Shown: positions 16,969-28,681, numbered from the stretch's first letter. The stretch: DNA of 64,000 nucleotides from Maribacter ulvicola (GCF_900155985.1 NZ_FTMA01000001.1:186001-250000); one strand, 5' to 3'. Made by a program: numbers and translations. The notes: a model not told the origin generated them from the letters alone.

Positions 16969-18597
16969 CTATTGCAGTGTAGCCGGGTAATTGGTAGGAT
17001 AATCACCTACATTCAACAAACTACCTGATTCTTCAAAATTAGACCCGTAGGTGACATCAATTGCTTTCATAAACTCATTTGCCAGCAATGCATAACCTCT
17101 AGCCGTAGGATGAATACCGTCTAAAGAGAAGGCACCACCCGTAACTAAATTTGATCGTAAAGTAAAGTCTCCACTGGTAATACCGCTATTAGCTAATTGA
17201 TTTAATAATGTGTTGGCATCAACGAAAGCCAAACCTGCTTGATTAGCCGTAGCCGCGATAATCTGATTGAAAGCCGCCGTTGCAACCGCAATTTCTTCCT
17301 GTTCACTAGGTATTAACACCCATTTATCTTCTAAAGGTAGCGAAATACCTTCAACGGAAAATTGACCCGCTAACGCCTGTGGTAAACCAGCCGCCATTAA
17401 TGCACCTACAGATTCTACATTTACAGTTCCTATAATTGCAGAACTAGGTAATACAAATAAATCTGAAGCAGTAGCTTCTCTTGTTTGACCATATGTGTTA
17501 CCTAACAACCCAGCTACCAAAGGTGCTGCCTGTACCGGCAAGCCAAATGACTGTACAAATGCAGGGAATGTTGGACTAGCACTTAATACACCTGCAATTT
17601 GAGCAGATAAATCTGTGAGCGTTTCATCTCTAATAACTACTTCACTAGCAGCAGTAGTAGAAAACTCTATTGATCTTTCCGGAACTCCTAAAAATTCATA
17701 CACCTGATTCAACTGACCAAAAATACCGTTCAAAGTAGCAATTTGATCTCCAAAATCAGGATTGGTTGGATCCAAAGGGTTGTGAGGCACTGTCGTAAAG
17801 TGTGGCACATCTGTAACATTTGGAATATTTGCAACCACTCCCTGTGCTCCACCAGCGGTCAAGGTTGCAATCAAGGCTCCGTAACTACCATCAAAACCAA
17901 AACCTGGCGGACCTGAAACAGGAGTTATAGGGTCTGTTCCATCACCGCCCGTAGTAGCATACCCTAACACATCATTATTACCTATCCATAAAGAAAAAAA
18001 GCTTGGTGATTGATTAACCGCCATATCTAAAATAGAGCTACTGGTATTACCTGTAATTCTAATTGCATAAGGATTTGCAGCCGCAGGAAAATTATCTAGA
18101 CTACCATAGCCAGGTACTAAAAGGTGAAAACTCTTTGCTCCCGGCACTCCTAAATTATTAAAAGGACCTGTTGGATTGTTCAAGGCTATATCTGTTGTTA
18201 CGGTGACGTCACCAATTACATCTTCAAGACCCACAGGTCCTGCTCCTCCAAAAACTAATCTTGGACCTTGAATTCTAGTACCTGCCAAAGCCAAACCACC
18301 AATGTTATCATTGGTCAATGGCTGGGTAAAGCTACCGCCACCAACAAGACCAAATTTTTGTGATAATAAGTTTGGTAAAGACAAGGTCTGACCTGCTTGA
18401 AATAGTGCACCATCGGTAAAACCTGCCGTAAGTGAATTCCCTAAAGAAACATAATTAGAAAAATCTGCCGATCCAGCGGTTAATGCCGGTAAATCTACAG
18501 CCATTACTTCTGGCTCAAGATCTACATCTTCTGGATCATTACAAGCTGTAAAAGCCAAGACACCCAAAGAAATATATAAATATTTTAAGTTTTTCAT
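16969..18597 (-). CDS. SGNH/GDSL hydrolase-family lipoprotein
   Basis: 542-residue lipoprotein: signal peptide with lipobox ending at C19 (LAFTACN). It carries the blocks of the SGNH esterase fold: SLGNSLTAGF with nucleophile S55 (GNSL in place of GDSL), IGNNDVLGY (block III with the Asn), and DGIHPTARGY with the catalytic Asp-x-x-His. It is long for the fold, with inserted segments between blocks I and III and a second half rich in small residues. The substrate is unknown; exported members act on lipids or on acyl groups of polysaccharides. The gene starts 18 bases after a TonB receptor gene, so a joint role at the outer membrane is likely. Confidence 0.8.
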   Translation of the reverse strand: MKNLKYLYISLGVLAFTACNDPEDVDLEPEVMAVDLPALTAGSADFSNYVSLGNSLTAGFTDGALFQAGQTLSLPNLLSQKFGLVGGGSFTQPLTNDNIGGLALAGTRIQGPRLVFGGAGPVGLEDVIGDVTVTTDIALNNPTGPFNNLGVPGAKSFHLLVPGYGSLDNFPAAANPYAIRITGNTSSSILDMAVNQSPSFFSLWIGNNDVLGYATTGGDGTDPITPVSGPPGFGFDGSYGALIATLTAGGAQGVVANIPNVTDVPHFTTVPHNPLDPTNPDFGDQIATLNGIFGQLNQVYEFLGVPERSIEFSTTAASEVVIRDETLTDLSAQIAGVLSASPTFPAFVQSFGLPVQAAPLVAGLLGNTYGQTREATASDLFVLPSSAIIGTVNVESVGALMAAGLPQALAGQFSVEGISLPLEDKWVLIPSEQEEIAVATAAFNQIIAATANQAGLAFVDANTLLNQLANSGITSGDFTLRSNLVTGGAFSLDGIHPTARGYALLANEFMKAIDVTYGSNFEESGSLLNVGDYPTNYPATLQ

Positions 18598-18615
18598 TTC
18601 AACTTTTGATTTTAA

Positions 18616-21405
18616 TTAGTTGTTAATAGTCCAAGATAAATAGTACATAGAACCTATAAACCCAGTTCCAAATGCAGTATAATACTCTTTATTAGTAAGG
18701 TTGGTCCCCCCTAGTTTGAATGAAGATTTAATACTTGGTACTTCATAGTTGATTTGAGCATCAACTACATGAAATTCTGGAATTACCCCATTACCAAATG
18801 TAGCTTCCCAGAAATAATCATCACTAAATCTATATGATACATTGAATCCGAAATTTTCAAAAAGCTCCTTATTACCAAAAGAAGCCTTAAACTTGTGCTC
18901 TGGAGTATTGAAACTCAGCATTACATCTGGATTTGCCTCACGGTCAAAATCTAACTTTGTAAACGTATAACTACCTCCCAAATCAAAATTACCTAAAACC
19001 TTAACATCCAACCCTAAAGATGCACCATAAGAATTTACATTAGCATCGGTATTTGTATACGTACTATATGCCTGGAAATCCCCATTTGCTATTGCCGCTA
19101 CCGAAAGCCCCCCATCGCCAACTTCTCCGTAGTACGGAGCTACAACCACCTCTTGGGAGATAAAATCTTCATAACTATTATAGTAAGTACTAAAATCAAT
19201 AACTACTTTGTCGACTTTACCCCTGTAACCAATTTCAAAAGAAGTTACTTTTTCCGGCTTGACCAAATCTGGATTTGCAACTTCAAGAACGGAAGGGTCT
19301 CCTGTTTCTGCCAAAGCCGTTGCCGAAGCCGCAGAATACGAGTTGCTATACGCATTGGCACCAGTTTGAGTGACTGATGAAGGTTGACCTAACAACTGAC
19401 CCGATGCACTTACATTAAAATCTCTAGTGTACTGTTCTAAATTATCTGGCGCAGACCCTACCAAAATTGCCCTACCGGCATCCAATCCAATAAAAAGATC
19501 TTGAGTGGTTGGGTTTCTAAATCCAGTTTGGGCAGATGCTCTAATATTATGATTTCTGCTCAAGGTATAACCTGCGGATAATCGTGGAGAATAAAAACCA
19601 TCGAAAAACTCTGATTTATCATAACGAATAGACCCTGTTAGTTTTAAACTTTTTTCGCCAGCCATTGGCAATGTCTTTTGAATTTGAGAGTAAATTCCAA
19701 ATTCAGAATAATCAATTGGACCATCTTCTTCAGAATCCGTATATATTGTTCCTAAAGAATTTAAACTATACTCTCTAAAAGAACCACCAACTTGTATTTC
19801 TGCCCAATCAATTAAATGACTAAAGTTATAATTACCATCTGCATGGTAATATTTAGATTGATCATAAAACTGTGACCCCACACTTAAATCTGGATCTTTA
19901 ATTACTTTATTAAAAGCAGCTTGAAATTCTGATGTTCCAGGCAAATACCTACCAGACTCCGCCTGGCTTCTGGCCGCAGCATGAGCTTGAGCATCTGTAG
20001 CCCCTGCCAAGGTTGCCTGAACATACGTACCTGTATATTCACCAAACCAAGTATTATCATCTTTCCAAGCCCTATTGATATTGATACCGGTAAAAACCAT
20101 ATCGTAGGAATCACCAGCTTTATCCCCCACCATATAACCTCTTACAAAAAAGTTATCGTTCTTAATTTCAAGTTTGTGCTGCTCTTGAAAAAAACCTGCT
20201 ATATTATACCTATTGGTTCCTTGGTAAATTGTATTACCTGTACCCACTTTACCTACATAAGAAATTTCTAAACTATTATCTTCAATAGGCCTATAGTACA
20301 GACCCCAATCTGCTTTAATACTTTCTGCATTATAATTGGTAAGATCTCTTTCATTATAACCCGTTCTACTGACAATTTCAGAAGGAACCAAAGCGTTTGC
20401 TCCAGCTGGTAAAACGCCTAGCCCTTCTAATGTAAGCGCAACTTCTTTAATATTTATAGAAACCTCATCTCCATAAACATTAACTCCATCATAATTTAAA
20501 TTATCACGTGTCCCACCTGGTGTGATCTTATCTTCTTGATTATTGGCCGCCCAATCTGTTCCTTTTAAATAACCGAAATTGACCTTAGCAGCAAATTTAT
20601 CACTGAATTTATGAGCCGCCCTAATACCAAAATCCGTGTATGAATTATCACCGGCAGCTTTTTGAGAAGTAACTCCCTGCTTGATCGAAACACTTATACC
20701 TTCATAATCAAACGGACTCTTGCTTCTCATGAAGAGAATACCATTAAAAGCATTGGCTCCATACAAGGCAGACGAAGCTCCTGGCAATAATTCTACACTA
20801 AGCACATCTGGCTCTACTAAGCCCACTAGGTTACCAATAGGAAAATTCAATGCAGGAGTAGAATTATCCATACCGTCCACTAGCTGCATAAAACGTGTAT
20901 TGGCAAAAGAAGCAAATCCTCTTGTGTTTACCGACTTAAAAGTTAAACTGTTTGTATTTACATCAACTCCTTTCAAATTCTCCAATCCTCCATAAAAATC
21001 TGCAGCTGTAGAATTTTTAATTTCAGAAATTCCTATCCGCTCTACCGTTACCGGCGATTCAAAAATTCGCTCAGGTGTTCTAGAAGCCGAAATAACAACT
21101 TCATCTAAAAAGGTTTGAGATTCATTCAATGTTATCGTAATGGTTTGGCTTGCACTAGTAATATCTTCAGTAGTACTTGTATACCCAATACTCGATACCT
21201 CTATCTTAAAAGGGGGCACTTCAGATGTTGCTAAATTAAAATTACCGTCAAAATCTGTTACTGTTCCAATTGTTTTACCAACAATAACAATATTGGCCCC
21301 AGGTATGGGCTCGTTGTTTTGGTCAACAACATTACCATTGATATTGGTCTGGGAATACCCAAAAGCCCCCACAATCATCAATGCTAAAAGTAGTATTGTT
21401 CTCAT
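18616..21405 (-). CDS. TonB-dependent receptor with carboxypeptidase-like N-terminal domain
   Basis: 929-residue outer-membrane receptor. Signal peptide (residues 1-19, ending FGYSQ), carboxypeptidase-regulatory-like beta domain (about 20-105, with GNVVDQNNEPIPGANIVI and GTVTDFDGNF), plug domain (about 115-235, with GVDVNTNSLTFKSVNTRGFA and ALYGANAFNGILFM), then a 22-strand barrel ending in an aromatic/polar strand. It has no SusD partner; the adjacent downstream gene is an SGNH lipoprotein, which may handle the cargo. The cargo is unknown. The upstream region holds a 12-bp palindrome TATGCATGCATA (21483-21494) of unknown meaning. Confidence 0.93.
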   Translation of the reverse strand: MRTILLLALMIVGAFGYSQTNINGNVVDQNNEPIPGANIVIVGKTIGTVTDFDGNFNLATSEVPPFKIEVSSIGYTSTTEDITSASQTITITLNESQTFLDEVVISASRTPERIFESPVTVERIGISEIKNSTAADFYGGLENLKGVDVNTNSLTFKSVNTRGFASFANTRFMQLVDGMDNSTPALNFPIGNLVGLVEPDVLSVELLPGASSALYGANAFNGILFMRSKSPFDYEGISVSIKQGVTSQKAAGDNSYTDFGIRAAHKFSDKFAAKVNFGYLKGTDWAANNQEDKITPGGTRDNLNYDGVNVYGDEVSINIKEVALTLEGLGVLPAGANALVPSEIVSRTGYNERDLTNYNAESIKADWGLYYRPIEDNSLEISYVGKVGTGNTIYQGTNRYNIAGFFQEQHKLEIKNDNFFVRGYMVGDKAGDSYDMVFTGININRAWKDDNTWFGEYTGTYVQATLAGATDAQAHAAARSQAESGRYLPGTSEFQAAFNKVIKDPDLSVGSQFYDQSKYYHADGNYNFSHLIDWAEIQVGGSFREYSLNSLGTIYTDSEEDGPIDYSEFGIYSQIQKTLPMAGEKSLKLTGSIRYDKSEFFDGFYSPRLSAGYTLSRNHNIRASAQTGFRNPTTQDLFIGLDAGRAILVGSAPDNLEQYTRDFNVSASGQLLGQPSSVTQTGANAYSNSYSAASATALAETGDPSVLEVANPDLVKPEKVTSFEIGYRGKVDKVVIDFSTYYNSYEDFISQEVVVAPYYGEVGDGGLSVAAIANGDFQAYSTYTNTDANVNSYGASLGLDVKVLGNFDLGGSYTFTKLDFDREANPDVMLSFNTPEHKFKASFGNKELFENFGFNVSYRFSDDYFWEATFGNGVIPEFHVVDAQINYEVPSIKSSFKLGGTNLTNKEYYTAFGTGFIGSMYYLSWTINN

Positions 21406-21606
21406 TCTTAGTTAAGGTTTAAAATTAGTTACGGGTTAAGATACAGAATATTTTATATCATTAATAGTAATTTCAAAAAAATTATGCATGCATAGTAATA
21501 TTTTCATAAACAAATGCATTGATAATTAAGATTTATGTAATTAACTTAAAAATAACAGTTACAAACTAACCCTATAAACCTAATTTAACATTAAATGTCA
21601 AGCACG

Positions 21607-21639
21607 AAAAAAGGGCTCTGAATTGAATCAGGCCCTTTT
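21607..21639 (-). terminator. Terminator after glmS
   Basis: On the minus strand AAAAGGGC-CTGA pairs with TCAG-A-GCCCTTTT (one bulge) and runs into six T. It is 24 bases past the glmS stop. Confidence 0.8.
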
Positions 21640-21662
21640 ATATTCTAATAATAATTTATTAC

Positions 21663-23507
21663 TTATTCTACCGTAACAGATTTTGCAAGATTCCTAGGCT
21701 GATCCACATTACAACCTCTCATAACGGCAATATGGTACGAAATCAACTGTAAAGGAATTGTAGTCAGTAATGGGGTTAAACTTTCTAATGTTTCAGGAAC
21801 CTCAATAACATGATCCGCCAAATCTTTTACCTGCTCATCACCTTCGGTAACAATGGCTATTATCTTACCTTTTCTAGATTTAATCTCCTGAATATTACTT
21901 ACCACCTTTTCATAATGTCCTTTTTTGGTGGCAATTACAAAAACTGGCATATGCTCATCAATCAACGCTATAGGCCCATGCTTCATTTCAGCCGCAGGAT
22001 ATCCTTCTGCATGTATATAACTGATCTCCTTTAACTTTAGAGCTCCCTCTAACGCCACCGGAAAATTATACCCCCTACCTAGATAAAGACAATTAGTAGA
22101 ATCTTTATAGACATCAGCGATAATTTCTATTAACGTATTAGATTCCAAAGACTTTTCTACCTTACCTGGTATAGTCTCCAATTCACATAAATACTCATGA
22201 TATCTTGACTCTGAAAAAACACCTTTTGCCTTGGCTAACTTTAAAGCCATTAAAGTTAACACCGTAATTTGTGTAGTAAATGCCTTTGTAGACGCCACCC
22301 CAATCTCTGGTCCGGCATGGGTATAGGCACCTGCATCAGATTCTCTTGCAATAGATGAACCTACTACGTTACAAACACCAAAAACAAAAGCACCTTTTTC
22401 TTTAGCTAGCTTTATAGCCGCAAGTGTATCTGCCGTTTCACCGGATTGTGATATTGCAATTAACACATCTTTATCTGTAATAACCGGGTTTCTATATCTA
22501 AATTCTGAAGCGTATTCCACTTCTACAGGTATTCTTGCCAAATCTTCAAAAATATATTCAGCAACCAAACCTGCATGCCATGATGTACCACAGGCCACAA
22601 TAATAATTCTATTCGCATTCAGGAACTTCTCCATGTTAAGGTCTATTCCCGCCATTCTGATCAAACCTTGATCTGCCAATAAACGACCTCTATAAGTATC
22701 TTTTATAGCTCTAGGCTGTTCATAAATCTCTTTCAACATAAAGTGATCATAACCGCCCTTCTCAATTTCTTCCAGATTCATTTGAAGTTCCAAAATCCTA
22801 GGATATGCCACCGCATCATCCTTAATTTTTCTAAGCTTAATTTCTTTACCTAACCTAATAATAGCCATCTCTTCATCTTCTAGATAAACAGCATTATTGG
22901 TGAACTCTATAAAAGGAGAGGCATCTGAAGCAATAAAAAATTCTTCGTCACCTATACCAATAGCCAATGGACTACCTAATTTGGCAACTACAATTTCATC
23001 AGGTTTTTCCTTATCAAATACCGCAATAGCATAAGCTCCTACTACTTGATTGAGCGCAATCTGAACTGCCTTACCCAATTTAACACCTTCCGTCTTCTTA
23101 ACCTCTTCAATAAGATTTATCAATACTTCCGTATCTGTATCAGACTGAAATGTATAACCCCGTTTCGTTAATTCCTGCTTTATAGATTCATAGTTCTCAA
23201 TAATTCCATTATGAATGATTACCAATTCGCCCGAGTTAGAATAATGTGGATGCGAATTAATATCATTGGGAACTCCATGGGTAGCCCAACGGGTATGACC
23301 TATACCTATACTCCCCTTTTGAGAAATTTCTTTAGCTTTATTCTTTAAATCCTCAACCTTACCTTTAGTTTTGGTGAGATTTATCTGGTTACCATCGTAT
23401 AATGCTATTCCTGCACTATCATAACCTCTATATTCTAATCTTTGAAGTCCTTTTATTACTATAGGAAAAGCTTCCCTATGCCCTATATAACCTACAATTC
23501 CACACAT
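21663..23507 (-). CDS. glmS: Glutamine-fructose-6-phosphate aminotransferase (isomerizing)
   Basis: 614-residue enzyme that makes glucosamine-6-phosphate for peptidoglycan and LPS. N-terminal class-II glutamine amidotransferase domain with nucleophile Cys2 (MCGIVGYIG), HTRWATHG and NGIIENY; then two SIS domains with the ISQSGETADTLAA sugar-phosphate loop and the conserved end NLAKSVTVE. Length is standard. It is the third gene after the starch-synthase-like and DUF4270 genes on the same strand, with a 150-base gap before it. I found no glmS ribozyme fold upstream, as expected outside Firmicutes. Confidence 0.98.
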   Translation of the reverse strand: MCGIVGYIGHREAFPIVIKGLQRLEYRGYDSAGIALYDGNQINLTKTKGKVEDLKNKAKEISQKGSIGIGHTRWATHGVPNDINSHPHYSNSGELVIIHNGIIENYESIKQELTKRGYTFQSDTDTEVLINLIEEVKKTEGVKLGKAVQIALNQVVGAYAIAVFDKEKPDEIVVAKLGSPLAIGIGDEEFFIASDASPFIEFTNNAVYLEDEEMAIIRLGKEIKLRKIKDDAVAYPRILELQMNLEEIEKGGYDHFMLKEIYEQPRAIKDTYRGRLLADQGLIRMAGIDLNMEKFLNANRIIIVACGTSWHAGLVAEYIFEDLARIPVEVEYASEFRYRNPVITDKDVLIAISQSGETADTLAAIKLAKEKGAFVFGVCNVVGSSIARESDAGAYTHAGPEIGVASTKAFTTQITVLTLMALKLAKAKGVFSESRYHEYLCELETIPGKVEKSLESNTLIEIIADVYKDSTNCLYLGRGYNFPVALEGALKLKEISYIHAEGYPAAEMKHGPIALIDEHMPVFVIATKKGHYEKVVSNIQEIKSRKGKIIAIVTEGDEQVKDLADHVIEVPETLESLTPLLTTIPLQLISYHIAVMRGCNVDQPRNLAKSVTVE

Positions 23508-23657
23508 AATATTATTATTTTGAAAATTTTACGTAACCCTCTTAATCCAATTCATTACTAATTGTAACTGAACAACTTAGACTATTTAGGTTATACAACG
23601 GTAATAATCTAGAAGTGGTATGTAAACTATGAACAAAATAATATTTTACATTAAAAC

Positions 23658-25568
<1,911 letters not shown>

Positions 25569-25570
25569 GA

Positions 25571-26377
25571 TTATTTTAAAACTTCGGTGTTATAAAAATT
25601 AGCATATGCTTCTTCAAACTCCTGTACAGGTACATATGGTAACACTGGTTTTTCTTGGTTAGAAATATGATTTTCCAATTCTTCCGGAATATCTTCTGAA
25701 GCTAAAATAACAGCATCGGAATAATCAACAGCCACCTTTAACAAATTATTATAAGTAGGGTCACCTAAAGATGCTATCTCTTCTTCTGGTATTCCATCAA
25801 AAGAAATTCTCTTAACCATATCCTTATCCAAAGAGCCTTCGAAAGTTTTACCATAAACTGACAATACAATTTTGCTGTCTGCAAAAAGCGGCTCATCAGT
25901 ATAATACTTCTTTAAATACAATGGTAATAAACTCGCCATCCATCCATGTACATGAATAATATCCGGTGACCAGTTTAATTTTTTCACCGTTTCCATAACA
26001 CCTTTGGCAAAGAATATTGCACGCTGGTCATTATCTGGAAAAAGATTCCCTTGTTTATCCGTAAATGTAGCCTTACGCTTAAAGTATTCTTCGTTATCAA
26101 TAAAATAAACTTGAATTCTCTCTTTTGGAATAGACGCCACTTTAATGATCAATGGCATATCCATATCATTGATGACCAAGTTCATTCCCGATAGTCTAAT
26201 TACTTCGTGTAGTTGATGCCTTCTCTCATTAATATTTCCATATCTAGGCATAAAAATCCTAATCTGACCACCATTGCTGTTGACCATTCTAGGTGCTTCA
26301 TAAGACATTAGGGAAACTTCGTTTTCGGGTAAGTAAGGAACTAATTCAGAAGATACAAACAATATCTTTTTACCATT
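25571..26377 (-). CDS. Starch/glycogen-synthase-like protein, N-terminal half only
   Basis: 268 residues matching the N-terminal Rossmann domain of GT5 glycogen/starch synthase: KKILFVSSELVPYLPENEV at the start, where GT5 enzymes have [KR]-x-G-G-L-[AG]-D, then RIFMPRYGNI, LFPDNDQRAIFFAKGVMETV and IIHVHGWMASLLPLYLKKYY. The second GT-B domain that binds ADP-glucose is absent, and the K-x-GG loop is replaced by ENEVSLM, so glycogen synthesis is doubtful. I chose ATG 26377 over an in-frame ATG at 26419 because the -7 element at 26417-26424 overlaps the latter. It is transcribed divergently from panC and leads into the DUF4270 gene. Confidence 0.75.
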   Translation of the reverse strand, partial: NGKKILFVSSELVPYLPENEVSLMSYEAPRMVNSNGGQIRIFMPRYGNINERRHQLHEVIRLSGMNLVINDMDMPLIIKVASIPKERIQVYFIDNEEYFKRKATFTDKQGNLFPDNDQRAIFFAKGVMETVKKLNWSPDIIHVHGWMASLLPLYLKKYYTDEPLFADSKIVLSVYGKTFEGSLDKDMVKRISFDGIPEEEIASLGDPTYNNLLKVAVDYSDAVILASEDIPEELENHISNQEKPVLPYVPVQEFEEAYANFYNTEVLK

Positions 26378-26416
26378 CATAAAGGTTATATTTTGTTTTT
26401 CACTGGAACGCAACTG

Positions 26417-26424
26417 CAAAATTA
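26417..26424 (-). promoter_or_regulatory. -7 element of the starch-synthase-like/DUF4270 operon
   Basis: TAATTTTG on the minus strand matches TAnnTTTG, 39 bases before the ATG at 26377. It decides the start choice for that gene. Confidence 0.5.
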
Positions 26425-26455
26425 CAAAAAATATAGAGATTAGCCGTAATTATAG

Positions 26456-26463
26456 TAAGTTTG
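26456..26463 (+). promoter_or_regulatory. -7 element of panC
   Basis: TAAGTTTG matches TAnnTTTG, 19 bases before the panC ATG at 26483. With the divergent element at 26417-26424 it makes a compact back-to-back promoter pair. Confidence 0.5.
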
Positions 26464-26482
26464 CTCGCTAATGTAATTTTCA

Positions 26483-27328
26483 ATGCCGGTAATACAGACC
26501 AAAACCAAGCTAACAGAAGAGCTTAAAAAATTAAAACACAAGTTAGACCTAGGTCTTGTACCCACTATGGGCGCACTACATAATGGCCATGCATCTCTTA
26601 TAAAAAAAGCGGTTGAGCAAAATAACAATGTAGTGGTCAGTATTTTTGTTAACCCTACACAGTTCAACAATAAAGAAGACCTAGATAAATATCCAAAAAC
26701 TCTAGATGCCGATATTAAATTAATTTCGGAGATATCAAATGATATCATTGTATTCACCCCAGAAGTTTCTGAAATATACCAAGAAAACATCGTCCCTAAA
26801 ACATATGACTTTGACGGATTGGATAAAGTTATGGAAGGCGAATTCAGAGACGACCATTTTAACGGAGTAGGCACTATAGTAGAAGAATTGTTTAAGATAG
26901 TACAACCATCAAAAGCATACTTTGGCGAAAAAGATTTTCAACAATTACGCATTATCCAAAAACTTACCGAAATACAGCATATCCCCGTAGAAATAATAGG
27001 ATGCGAAATTGTAAGGGAAGGTCATGGTTTGGCCATGAGCTCCAGAAACGAAAGGTTAAGTAAAAATACACGACAAAAAGCTGCACTTATATACGAAACA
27101 CTAAAAACTGCCAAAAACAAATTTGGCACGGAAAATGCTTTAATAATCAAAGATTGGGTGAACGATCAGTTTAAAAACAATAAAGATTTTAAACTAGAAT
27201 ATTTTGATATTACGGATGTTGAAACATTGACCCCGATCAAGAATAAAATAAAAAGTGTAAAATACAGGGCATTTATTGCCGTTTATGTTGAAAACGTAAG
27301 ACTAATAGACAATATAGCCCTAAATTAA
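26483..27328 (+). CDS. panC: Pantothenate synthetase
   Basis: 281-residue enzyme that joins pantoate and beta-alanine using ATP, the last step of pantothenate (vitamin B5) synthesis. Evidence: the ATP-binding MGALHNGHASL (HIGH-type) motif, VSIFVNPTQFNNKEDLDKYP, YFGEKDFQQL and the second nucleotide motif AMSSRNERLS. Length is normal. panD follows after 8 bases, so the two pathway-linked genes are co-transcribed. Confidence 0.97.
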   Translation: MPVIQTKTKLTEELKKLKHKLDLGLVPTMGALHNGHASLIKKAVEQNNNVVVSIFVNPTQFNNKEDLDKYPKTLDADIKLISEISNDIIVFTPEVSEIYQENIVPKTYDFDGLDKVMEGEFRDDHFNGVGTIVEELFKIVQPSKAYFGEKDFQQLRIIQKLTEIQHIPVEIIGCEIVREGHGLAMSSRNERLSKNTRQKAALIYETLKTAKNKFGTENALIIKDWVNDQFKNNKDFKLEYFDITDVETLTPIKNKIKSVKYRAFIAVYVENVRLIDNIALN

Positions 27329-27336
27329 AATAAGAT

Positions 27337-27687
27337 ATGCAAATAGAAGTAGTTAAATCTAAAATACACCGGGTAAAAGTTACCGGTGCTGATCTTAATT
27401 ATGTTGGCAGCATTACAATTGATGAAGATTTAATGGATGCCGCAAATTTTATTCGTGGCGAAAAAGTACAAATCGTTAATAATAACAATGGGGAAAGATT
27501 AGAAACGTACATCATACCCGGCCCTAGAAAAAGCGGAGAAATTACCTTAAATGGCGCAGCAGCAAGGAAAGTAGCTGTGGGCGATATTCTAATTTTAATT
27601 TCTTATACTTGGATGGATATTGAAGATGCCAAAAAATTTAACCCCTCTTTGGTTTTCCCTAACGAAGCCAACAATCTTTTAACGTAA
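27337..27687 (+). CDS. panD: Aspartate 1-decarboxylase (pyruvoyl enzyme)
   Basis: 116-residue proenzyme that makes beta-alanine for PanC. The self-cleavage site is G24-S25 in YVGSITID, which yields the pyruvoyl group; K9 near the N-terminus, R54-type residues and the [20 protein letters not shown] block are conserved. It lies between panC (8 bases) and the flippase gene (3 bases). Confidence 0.97.
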   Translation: MQIEVVKSKIHRVKVTGADLNYVGSITIDEDLMDAANFIRGEKVQIVNNNNGERLETYIIPGPRKSGEITLNGAAARKVAVGDILILISYTWMDIEDAKKFNPSLVFPNEANNLLT

Positions 27688-27690
27688 AAG

Positions 27691-28656
27691 TTGACAAATT
27701 CCCTTAAAAAAAATCTCAAGACCATACTCCCAATAGCACTGGGAGTTTTTTTAGTTTGGTACTCGTACAATTCAACAACACCAGAAAACAGAAAGGAAAT
27801 TATTTTCTACATTAAAGAGGCTAATCCACTTTATGTTTCTCTTTCTATTTTACTAGGTATTTTAGGTCATATTTCTAGAGCAATAAGATGGAATTATCTT
27901 CTTGAACCCTTAGGGTACAAACCTAAACTCATCAATAATATCCTTATAATCCTAACCTCTTACTTTGCCAACTTAGGTATTCCTAGAACAGGTGAAATAT
28001 TAAGGGCCACGGCACTAACCACTTATGAAAACGTGCCTTTTGAAAAAGGTTTCGGCACCATTGTAACAGAAAGGGTTGTTGATGTGATTATGCTTCTTTT
28101 AGTAGTTACGATTGCATTTTTACTACAGACCGATGTGATTATGGGTATTCTACAAGAACGCGGCTTTAATGCAACCGGACTCATATTTCTTGCCTTGGGC
28201 GGAATAGCTTTATTCTTTGTTTTTATATTTATCATAAAAAAATCTAAAAGTGCCTTTGCCCAAAAAATCAGAACATTCGTAAAAGGACTTCTTGACGGCG
28301 TGTTCAGTATTTTTAAAATGAAAAATAAATGGTTATTTATTTTTCATACGTTCTTCATTTGGGGGTGCTATATTGGTATGCTTTGGATTATAAAATTTAC
28401 CGTTCCAGAAACCCTATCACTCACCCTTAGTCAACTCTTGGTAGCCTTTGTAGCCGGGGCTTTCGCCATGGCAACTACCAACGGCGGTATTGGTCTTTAC
28501 CCCATTGCCGTAAGTGGTGCTCTGGCCATCTTTGGGATCAGCGAAGTCTCTGGTGACGCCTTTGGGTGGATAATATGGATAGCACAAACACTAATGATAG
28601 TCGTTTTTGGTGCAATATCTTTTCTGCTATTACCGTTATTGAAAAGTAGTAAATAG
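27691..28656 (+). CDS. Lysylphosphatidylglycerol-synthase-like (UPF0104) membrane protein
   Basis: 321-residue integral membrane protein with about eight hydrophobic helices and the family landmarks SRAIRWNYLLEPLG near residue 60, NLGIPRTGEILRATAL near 100 and FAMATTNGGIGLYPIAVSG near 265. This is the transmembrane (flippase-like) part of MprF/YbhN-type proteins, without the lysyl-transferase domain; the substrate is unknown. The start is TTG at 27691, 3 bases after the panD stop; no ATG or GTG is nearby in frame before conserved sequence, so translation is probably coupled to panD. Confidence 0.87.
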   Translation: MTNSLKKNLKTILPIALGVFLVWYSYNSTTPENRKEIIFYIKEANPLYVSLSILLGILGHISRAIRWNYLLEPLGYKPKLINNILIILTSYFANLGIPRTGEILRATALTTYENVPFEKGFGTIVTERVVDVIMLLLVVTIAFLLQTDVIMGILQERGFNATGLIFLALGGIALFFVFIFIIKKSKSAFAQKIRTFVKGLLDGVFSIFKMKNKWLFIFHTFFIWGCYIGMLWIIKFTVPETLSLTLSQLLVAFVAGAFAMATTNGGIGLYPIAVSGALAIFGISEVSGDAFGWIIWIAQTLMIVVFGAISFLLLPLLKSSK

Positions 28657-28681
28657 TTTATTCAACTTATAATTACCTTTT

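Noticed and set aside
18616-21405. TonB receptor pairs considered as polysaccharide utilisation loci
   Set aside because: None of the four receptors has a SusD partner, and no glycoside hydrolase, sulfatase or sigma/anti-sigma pair is nearby.
21663-23657. glmS ribozyme upstream of glmS
   Set aside because: No matching fold was visible in the 150-base leader, and the ribozyme is known mainly from Firmicutes.
26440-26874. 144-codon minus-strand frame covering the start of panC
   Set aside because: panC is unambiguous on the plus strand and the antisense frame has low-complexity serine-rich content without a domain.
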